Position numbers and translations under genes: made by a program. This document shows positions 17,504 to 21,729 of a stretch of DNA of 21,729 nt, in pieces; positions within the stretch are counted from its first letter, which is position 1, and every line of letters starts with the position of its first letter. Where the stretch lies: positions 1-21,729 of the forward strand of contig JAITDQ010000031.1 in the NCBI GenBank assembly GCA_031282485.1, in the 5' to 3' direction. Under the pieces are notes generated by a model. It had not been told where the DNA came from. It did not search any database and was given only the letters and a program-made list of their open reading frames with translations. The stretch is from Tannerella sp. GTDB lineage: Bacteria > Bacteroidota > Bacteroidia > Bacteroidales > Tannerellaceae.

Positions 17504-18451
17504 TTACAAAGGATATTCATCAAATGCATAAAGAATCGTTGAAAGGTAACGTTCGCCCGTATCGGGCAATATCGCTACGATATTCTTGCCTTTGTTTTCC
17601 GGTAATTTAGCCAGCAGGGATGCGGCATACGCAGCGGCGCCCGAAGATATGCCGACCAGAAGACCTTCGGTCTTCGCCAGTTCGCGGCTGGTTCGTATGG
17701 CATCATCATTCGAAACGCGAATAACCTCGTCGACCACCGAATCGTCATAATTTTTAGGTACGAAACCGGCGCCGATACCCTGTATCTTGTGCGCTCCGGG
17801 ATTTCCTCCCGAAAGAACGGGGGAATCGGACGGCTCCACCGCATACACTTTCAACTGGGGATTCAGTTCCTTCAATCTTTTCCCGGCGCCGCTAACGGTT
17901 CCTCCGGTACCGACTCCGGCGACAAAGATATCGACCTGTCCGTCCGTGTCACGCCAGATTTCTTCGGCGGTCGTCGTACGGTGAATTTCGGGATTGGACG
18001 GGTTGTCGAACTGTTGTAAAATGATCGAACCGTCTATCTCCTTATGAAGCGCCTCCGCCTTGGCGATGGCTCCTTTCATGCCTTCCACGCCGGGGGTAAG
18101 CACGAGCGTCGCTCCCAGGGCTTTCAGCAGGTTACGCCGTTCCAAACTCATTGTTTCGGGCATGGTAAGAATCAGTTTATACCCTTTGGTGGCGGCCACA
18201 AAAGCGAGGCCGATACCCGTATTACCGCTTGTCGGCTCAATGATCGTAGCGCCGGCCGAAAGAAGGCCATTCTTTTCGGCGTCCTCTACCATCGCCAGCG
18301 CGATACGGTCTTTCACACTTCCTAACGGATTAAAATACTCCAGCTTTCCAATCACCGTTGCAGCCAACGAATGATGTTCACCGAAGGAGACCAATTCTAC
18401 TAATGGGGTGTTACCCACGAGATCTGTAAGTTTTTTTGCAATTTTTGCCAT
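17504..18451 (-). CDS. cysK: Cysteine synthase (O-acetylserine sulfhydrylase)
   Basis: PLP enzyme making cysteine from O-acetylserine and sulfide. 315 residues from the chosen start [23 protein letters not shown] lysine K47 is in [14 protein letters not shown], the Asn loop [12 protein letters not shown] is at 73-84, a glycine-rich phosphate loop is in [12 protein letters not shown], and [11 protein letters not shown] is typical of CysK. A frame extension to 18502 would start inside the promoter -7 element and is rejected. It has its own promoter and operator and lies just upstream of the metY operon promoter, so the two units may be co-regulated. No serine acetyltransferase gene is in the window. 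Confidence 0.96.
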   Translation of the reverse strand: MAKIAKKLTDLVGNTPLVELVSFGEHHSLAATVIGKLEYFNPLGSVKDRIALAMVEDAEKNGLLSAGATIIEPTSGNTGIGLAFVAATKGYKLILTMPETMSLERRNLLKALGATLVLTPGVEGMKGAIAKAEALHKEIDGSIILQQFDNPSNPEIHRTTTAEEIWRDTDGQVDIFVAGVGTGGTVSGAGKRLKELNPQLKVYAVEPSDSPVLSGGNPGAHKIQGIGAGFVPKNYDDSVVDEVIRVSNDDAIRTSRELAKTEGLLVGISSGAAAYAASLLAKLPENKGKNIVAILPDTGERYLSTILYAFDEYPL

Positions 18452-18499
18452 AATTGTTCTTATTAATACATCATAATTATATTGTAAAACATTTCGCTG

Positions 18500-18530
18500 C
18501 AAAGATACCGCGTTATATCGGATAAAAAAA
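18500..18530 (-). promoter_or_regulatory. Promoter of cysK
   Basis: On the minus strand TATCTTTG (18500-18507) is a -7 element identical to that of metY, with a T-run at 18524-18530 in the -33 position. It leaves about 48 bp before the cysK ATG at 18451. Confidence 0.72.
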
Positions 18531-18549
18531 TAGCATATTTGTGGTATAT
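18528..18549. promoter_or_regulatory. Operator between cysK and the NarL-type regulator gene
   Basis: Imperfect inverted repeat AAATAGCA / TGGTATAT around a 6-bp centre, related to the metY operator. As heptamers it reads TACCACA and TAGCATA with a 2-bp gap. It lies 20 bp from the cysK -7 element, the same spacing as at metY, and 20 bp from the regulator's -7 element on the other side, so it could control both divergent genes. Confidence 0.65.
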
Positions 18550-18569
18550 TTATGTTCGTTTCAAATGCT

Positions 18570-18577
18570 TATATTTG
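18570..18577 (+). promoter_or_regulatory. -7 element of the NarL-type regulator gene
   Basis: TATATTTG matches TAnnTTTG and sits 25 bp before the ATG. No good -33 element is found at the right distance; the divergent operator occupies that region, which suggests that promoter strength depends on a bound regulator. Confidence 0.6.
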
Positions 18578-18602
18578 CACCCTGATATTTAAATGTTACA
18601 CA

Positions 18603-19250
18603 ATGAAAATCTGTATTCTGGCTGATAATCAGTTCATCACAAACGAAGGCATCTCCGCGCTCCTGACGCGGACAGGGATAGAACATATCGTTCGGGTAAA
18701 AACGATGAGTGAATTGCAGGAAAAATTAAACGTTTATCCCGGCGCTCTTGTCGTGTTGGACTATACTTTATTTGATTTCATTTCCATGCAGCAGATGCTG
18801 ATTGTCAAAACGGCTGCCGGAGAATCAACGTGGATACTCTTCTCCAACGAACTGGGAGAAACTTTTATACGCTATGTCCTGCAATCCGACCCGACAATAA
18901 GCATAGTTATGAAAAACGATTCCGCCACTGAAGTGATGGCTGCTTTACAAAATACGGTATTCGGTATCCCGTATGTTTGCGAATATGCGGAACAAATCCT
19001 CGAAAACGAAAATCCGTCCGGTGCGGACGCAACCCCGGTCAATCTCACGGCTTCGGAAAAAATAATACTGCACGAAATTGCAATGGGTAAGACAACCAAG
19101 GAAATAGCATACGAAAAAAACCTGAGCTTCCATACGGTCAATTCCCACCGGAAAAACATCTTTCGAAAGCTGGAAATAAATAATGTACACGAGGCAATAA
19201 AATACGCTATCCGCGCCGGCATATTCGATGTTGCGGAATATTATATCTGA
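18603..19250 (+). CDS. NarL/FixJ-family response regulator, candidate sulfur regulator
   Basis: DNA-binding regulator of 215 residues with a receiver-like N-terminal domain and a LuxR-type C-terminal HTH. In the receiver, D53 (VVLDYTLF) is at the phosphoacceptor position, S81 and K104 at the conserved switch positions, and only one acidic pocket residue (D8) is clear. The HTH spans about 148-207: LTASEKIILHEIAMGKTTKEIA, then recognition helix SFHTVNSHRKNIFRKL. An upstream in-frame ATG at 18552 lies before the -7 element and is rejected. No sensor kinase is nearby. It is divergent from cysK, and NarL-type 7-2-7 sites precede cysK and metY, so it probably controls this regulon, but that is inference. 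Confidence 0.85.
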   Translation: MKICILADNQFITNEGISALLTRTGIEHIVRVKTMSELQEKLNVYPGALVVLDYTLFDFISMQQMLIVKTAAGESTWILFSNELGETFIRYVLQSDPTISIVMKNDSATEVMAALQNTVFGIPYVCEYAEQILENENPSGADATPVNLTASEKIILHEIAMGKTTKEIAYEKNLSFHTVNSHRKNIFRKLEINNVHEAIKYAIRAGIFDVAEYYI

Positions 19251-19279
19251 AATTCCTCCGCGGCCGTCCTTATGAAAAG

Positions 19280-19318
19280 ACGGAGAAGCTGCCCCAACTT
19301 GCGAGACAACTTCTCCGT
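19280..19318 (+). terminator. Stem-loop after the NarL-type regulator gene
   Basis: A perfect 9-bp stem, ACGGAGAAG with CTTCTCCGT, encloses a 21-base loop and is followed by a T/A-rich run (TTATTTATTATTTT). It starts 30 bp past the regulator stop and lies between convergent genes, so it may end transcription from both sides. Confidence 0.65.
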
Positions 19319-19398
19319 GTTATTTATTATTTTGCTGTTTTGCGGTATCCATACAGCGCTTATAAACACCGCATGCATGCAAGGGAACACACTGTTCG

Positions 19399-19415
19399 GT
19401 AGCGACGCACGCTAC
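19399..19415 (-). terminator. Possible stem-loop after the outer-membrane protein gene
   Basis: GTAGCG and CGCTAC form a perfect 6-bp stem with a 5-base loop, 20 bp past the stop codon on the minus strand. No T-run follows, so termination is uncertain. The gap also holds a 10-bp palindrome GCATGCATGC at 19371-19380. Confidence 0.35.
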
Positions 19416-19434
19416 AACGACAGGCAGGATTGGA

Positions 19435-19941
19435 CTACAGTTTAAAGGTTACACCTGCACTTAAATAAGAAATACCGTATCCCACTTCGCCATAAATACC
19501 CAGTTTCGGTTTAATATAATAGCGAGCGCCTGCGAACAGGGAATAATCAAATATACTGCCGATCGACAGGCCTGGGTTCTTGCCATCCCCCTTCCGGGTG
19601 GATCTCTCAATATCATAGTATAACATAAGGCCGCCGTATGTATCCAGATTTTCTATGAACTGGTAATGGAACATACCTCTTACCCCAAGCAGATAGTGGT
19701 TGTAACGCTGGCCGTACGAGTTGCGATGATACCATCCGCCGTAAGCGCCTACACCTATGGCGCCGTTCTTATGCATGATGAATCCGTCAACAATCGAACG
19801 TTCATACGATATTTCAATCGGAATACCGTAACCCACTCCCATACCTGCACTGATCAGTTGAGTACCTTTGCTGAAAACCTCCTGGCCGTTTGCGGCCACC
19901 ATTGAAAGCAGGAATAAACCTGCAAATATAATTTTTTTCAT
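19435..19941 (-). CDS. Small predicted outer-membrane beta-barrel protein
   Basis: 168 residues. A Sec signal peptide (MKKIIFAGLFLLSMVAANGQ, cleavage probably after AANGQ) is followed by alternating hydrophobic/polar strands rich in Gly, Tyr and aromatics (YGIPIEISYERS, NHYLLGVRGMFHYQF, TYGGLMLYYDIERS, YSLFAGARYYIKP, LGIYGEVGYGISYLSAGVTFKL). It resembles outer-membrane-protein beta-barrel families of about eight strands; no specific function is recognised. An extended frame to 20046 and an ATG two codons upstream (19947) exist. The chosen ATG directly precedes the signal peptide and lies 31 bp after a -7 element. Confidence 0.75.
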   Translation of the reverse strand: MKKIIFAGLFLLSMVAANGQEVFSKGTQLISAGMGVGYGIPIEISYERSIVDGFIMHKNGAIGVGAYGGWYHRNSYGQRYNHYLLGVRGMFHYQFIENLDTYGGLMLYYDIERSTRKGDGKNPGLSIGSIFDYSLFAGARYYIKPKLGIYGEVGYGISYLSAGVTFKL

Positions 19942-19972
19942 ATACATTGTTTTTAAAAAAAATAATCGTCTA

Positions 19973-19980
19973 CAAATATA
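19973..19980 (-). promoter_or_regulatory. -7 element of the outer-membrane protein gene
   Basis: TATATTTG on the minus strand, 31 bp before the ATG. The upstream -33 region is T-rich but lacks a clear TTTG. Confidence 0.55.
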
Positions 19981-20054
19981 TGTCGGAAACGAAAAAAGGA
20001 CTTGTCGATTCTGAAAAACTATTTGTCGATTCCGGTAAATCTTCATTTTTGATT

Positions 20055-20834
20055 CTATTTGGCGGACATTTTGCGGTATTCCGAAGGGGTGATACCGTAT
20101 TTTTTTGTAAAAGAACGGAAGAAGGGAGAATACGAACCGTGCCCGGAATCTACGGCAATGGTGTCGAGCGTCATCTCGGGATGTTCGTTCAGCAGCATGA
20201 GGGCATACCGGAGGCGCAGGCCGGAGATGTAGGAAGAGACGGTTTCTCCCGTCGTTTCGCGGATAGCGTCAGCGAGATACGTTTCGTTGGTGTTCATGCG
20301 TGCAGCCAGCATTTTCCGGTTCAGGGCGGGGTCGATGAAGGGCTTTTCGTCCTGCATGTACCGGCTCAGGCGGCGAAAAATCTGCATTTCACGGCTGAGT
20401 TTTTCTTCAGGAACATTGAGCAGGCGTTCTTTCGCTTCTCCTTCGAGGTGTATCAGTTTCTGTATTCGGAGGTAAAGCGAGCGGTTTTTACGCCTGACTA
20501 ACCGGGTGTAACAGAACCATATCCCCAGGGCAACGGTCAGGATGGAGCATCCTCCGAGGGCGAAAAACAGGTAGTTGCGGGTGTGTGTGTTTTCGGCGAT
20601 GTTGCCGGGCGTGTATGCTTTCGTGGCGAGATACATTTCCGACAGGATTCCGGCGTTTGCCCGCGTTATAATCCATAACGACTTGTGCGTATCGAACGTT
20701 GTTTCGTCTTTTGCTGCTGCAATTTCTTTTCCCGGCGAGTCTTTCTTCCGCTCAAAATCTGCGTTCTGCGTTGCGACGGACGATGCCGGCAGCAGCCCTG
20801 CACAGATGATATAAAGTATATAAATCGCTCCCAT
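20055..20834 (-). CDS. Membrane-anchored AraC-family regulator, short sensor part
   Basis: 259 residues. An N-terminal hydrophobic segment (about 3-20) looks like a signal or anchor, followed by a short extracytoplasmic stretch of about 65 residues. A transmembrane helix (about 88-112, NYLFFALGGCSILTVALGIW) and a basic stop-transfer RLVRRKNR come next, then a linker helix and a C-terminal AraC/XylS double HTH (about 165-257, with LAARMNTNETYLADAIRE and LDTIAVDSGHGSYSPFFRSF). Bacteroidota have many such one-component membrane regulators, usually with large TPR sensor domains; here that region is very short. The target is unknown; the outer-membrane protein gene 113 bp downstream is one candidate. 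A complete, intact frame. Confidence 0.82.
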   Translation of the reverse strand: MGAIYILYIICAGLLPASSVATQNADFERKKDSPGKEIAAAKDETTFDTHKSLWIITRANAGILSEMYLATKAYTPGNIAENTHTRNYLFFALGGCSILTVALGIWFCYTRLVRRKNRSLYLRIQKLIHLEGEAKERLLNVPEEKLSREMQIFRRLSRYMQDEKPFIDPALNRKMLAARMNTNETYLADAIRETTGETVSSYISGLRLRYALMLLNEHPEMTLDTIAVDSGHGSYSPFFRSFTKKYGITPSEYRKMSAK

Positions 20835-20907
20835 ATCTTTTATTTTTACTGGTCATTATCTATTTATTTTTCATTCAAATCACTTTGAACTTTCTCACGG
20901 AATCTCA

Positions 20908-20935
20908 TACGGAAGGAAATTTATACCCTCCCGTA
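20908..20935 (-). other. Hairpin in the leader of the membrane AraC gene
   Basis: On the minus strand TACGGGAGG pairs with CCTTCCGTA through 9 bp, one of them G-U, around a 10-base A/T-rich loop. On the plus strand the same position would be an A-C mismatch, so the structure fits minus-strand RNA, that is, the 5' leader of the regulator. Confidence 0.4.
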
Positions 20936-20962
20936 CATGGATTTCATTCTACCGTGCCAAAA

Positions 20963-20970
20963 CAAAAATA
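20963..20970 (-). promoter_or_regulatory. Possible -7 element of the membrane AraC gene
   Basis: TATTTTTG fits TAnnTTTG and lies 128 bp before the ATG. No clear -33 element is present at the standard distance; the direct repeats begin 18 bp upstream. Confidence 0.4.
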
Positions 20971-20988
20971 AGGGAAACGAGCAAAAGC

Positions 20989-21040
20989 AATGTGTCTAAA
21001 CAACAAAATTTTCAAGGCAAATGTATCTAAACAACAAAAT
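20989..21040. repeat. Two 21-bp direct repeats, 31 bp apart
   Basis: Copies at 20989-21009 and 21020-21040 share the core TCTAAACAACAAAAT and differ at one of 21 positions (G or A in AATGTrTC). The start-to-start distance of 31 bp is about three helical turns. They lie just upstream of the possible promoter of the membrane AraC gene. They could be regulator half-sites or the remnant end of a mobile element; no transposase gene is seen. Confidence 0.7.
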
Positions 21041-21149
21041 CCGACCGTGATTTATGGGATTCTCATGATTTTTTGCCGGCGGATGAACCGTGGTTGCGCC
21101 AACTTTTGCATCTCTACAATGCGCACGTACGGAAATGGGAAAAACGGAA

Positions 21150-21560
21150 TCATGATTTATGCTGCTGCCGCCAGAATTTGGGAGAAATGCCCGTTTGTCC
21201 GGTAAACTGGTGAGTGAAATGACTTCTTTCGGAAAAACCGGCGCGAAAGGCAATCTCCTGAAGATTCACATCCGGGTATTGCAGTAAAAGCCGCTTGGCT
21301 TCTTCGATGCGCAGTCCGCTAATCCACCTGCGGAAGGTCTGTTTCCTGTATTTATTAATGTAAAACGACAAATAGCTGCGATTGGTATATAACTCTGCCG
21401 CCAGTTTGTCGAGCGTAATGCCCGGCTTCGTAAAACGCTTGTCGGCCACCCACCGGTCGATTTTTGTTTCAATGGAGGCGAAAACTGCAGAATAAGTTAA
21501 ATCCGCATCGTCGTCGCCGGATACACAAACTGAGATAATATCGTACGATTGGTGAATCAT
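21150..21560 (-). CDS. AraC-family HTH-only transcriptional regulator
   Basis: 136 residues, of which about 26-135 form an AraC/XylS double HTH: ITLDKLAAELYTNRSYLSFYINKY (48-71), then SGLRIEEAKRLL (81-92), VNLQEIAFRAGFSERSHFTHQF (98-119) and TGISPKFWRQ. There is no ligand or membrane domain; the first roughly 25 residues are acidic and not recognised. It resembles the isolated cytoplasmic tail of the membrane-anchored type in the previous gene. A -7 element lies 133 bp upstream, with a palindrome in between. It may be a natural stand-alone regulator or a truncated relic. The frame is intact. Confidence 0.8.
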   Translation of the reverse strand: MIHQSYDIISVCVSGDDDADLTYSAVFASIETKIDRWVADKRFTKPGITLDKLAAELYTNRSYLSFYINKYRKQTFRRWISGLRIEEAKRLLLQYPDVNLQEIAFRAGFSERSHFTHQFTGQTGISPKFWRQQHKS

Positions 21561-21591
21561 CGTTCTGCAGGCCTAAAGGGTTTTAATTATT

Positions 21592-21607
21592 AAACATACG
21601 TATGTTT
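21592..21607. promoter_or_regulatory. 16-bp perfect palindrome upstream of the HTH-only AraC gene
   Basis: AAACATAC followed directly by GTATGTTT, 31 bp before the ATG and inside the predicted leader. An overlapping stem GTTTC/GAAAC (21604-21620) could form as an alternative. Possible operator or RNA switch. Confidence 0.5.
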
Positions 21608-21692
21608 CTGCGCAAGAAACGTTGTATCGCGTCAGCCGGCAAGCGTAATATGAGTGTTTTTGTTTCAATTCCATAATTATTTTTCCCAAATG

Positions 21693-21723
21693 CAAAGATA
21701 ATGACAAAAATGCGAATTTGAAA
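21693..21723 (-). promoter_or_regulatory. Promoter of the HTH-only AraC gene
   Basis: On the minus strand TATCTTTG (21693-21700) is the -7 element and TTTC (21720-21723) lies 19 bp upstream, the same pair and spacing as the metY promoter. Confidence 0.6.
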
Positions 21724-21729
21724 AAATAA

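Larger units (their letters stand above)
20835..21149. other. Intergenic region with repeats and hairpin, no confident gene
   Basis: 315 bp between the two AraC-type genes. It holds a probable leader with a hairpin (20908-20935), a possible -7 element TATTTTTG on the minus strand (20963-20970), two direct repeats (20989-21040) and a stretch at about 21031-21148 whose plus-strand frame is open without a start codon. ORFs on either strand here look like chance frames. Confidence 0.5.

Noticed and set aside
18452..18502. Upstream start of cysK
   Set aside because: The codon lies within the -7 promoter element, so it would not be on the transcript.
18552..18602. Upstream start of the NarL-type regulator
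   Set aside because: It precedes the -7 element at 18570-18577 and adds 17 residues before the canonical receiver start MKICILADN.
20989..21040. CRISPR array
   Set aside because: Only two repeat copies with a 10-bp spacer and no cas genes.
20996..21253. 85-codon minus-strand frame between the AraC genes
   Set aside because: It overlaps the end of the HTH-only AraC gene, has no recognisable motif and includes the repeats.

Overview
The window looks like chromosomal DNA from an anaerobic or microaerophilic Bacteroidales-type bacterium (phylum Bacteroidota). The evidence is promoters with the Bacteroidota -7 element TAnnTTTG, A/T-rich leaders without a Shine-Dalgarno sequence, a membrane-anchored AraC-type regulator and the overall protein character. 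The species cannot be read from the sequence.

Layout. Positions 1-17347, all on the minus strand, form one dense array of 17 genes that reads as a single sulfur-assimilation and siroheme programme. In transcription order it is metY, pstB, a sulfite reductase-TusA fusion, a ThiS-like sulfur carrier (hcyS-like), an E1-like adenylyltransferase (hcyF-like), a JAMM protease (hcyD-like), pstS, pstC, pstA, a hemC-cobA-hemD fusion, hemB, cysD, cysN, cysH, a precorrin-2 dehydrogenase, hemA and hemL (cut by the window edge). Six junctions overlap and most of the rest are shorter than 60 bp. Upstream lies cysK (minus strand), and divergent from it a NarL/LuxR-type regulator (plus strand). A 22-bp two-fold symmetric site sits at the same distance (20 bp) from the -7 element of both metY and cysK. 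It has the 7-2-7 geometry typical of NarL-family operators.

How it works together. CysD/CysN activate sulfate to APS. CysH, with its Fe-S cysteines, is an APS reductase, so no APS kinase is needed. The siroheme sulfite reductase makes sulfide. HemA, HemL, HemB, HemC-CobA-HemD and the precorrin-2 dehydrogenase build siroheme for that reductase. The carrier protein ends in Gly-Gly-Gly-Arg and lies in a tight run with an adenylyltransferase and a JAMM protease. This is the gene set of the protein-thiocarboxylate route to homocysteine described in Wolinella succinogenes (HcyS/HcyF/HcyD with MetY). The best reading is that JAMM removes the Arg, HcyF activates the exposed glycine, sulfide or a TusA persulfide loads it, and MetY uses the thiocarboxylate. 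A Pst-type ABC transporter, with pstB separated from pstSCA by the sulfur genes, may import sulfate rather than phosphate.

Positions 18603-21729 are a different neighbourhood: the NarL-type regulator, a small outer-membrane beta-barrel protein, a short membrane-anchored AraC regulator and an HTH-only AraC protein, with direct repeats and palindromes between them.

Most notable points: the thiocarboxylate module with its Arg-capped carrier, the sulfite reductase-HEPN-like-TusA fusion, a HemC domain that lacks the cofactor-bearing third domain, a shortened HemA, the unusual PstS ligand residues, and the shared operator.
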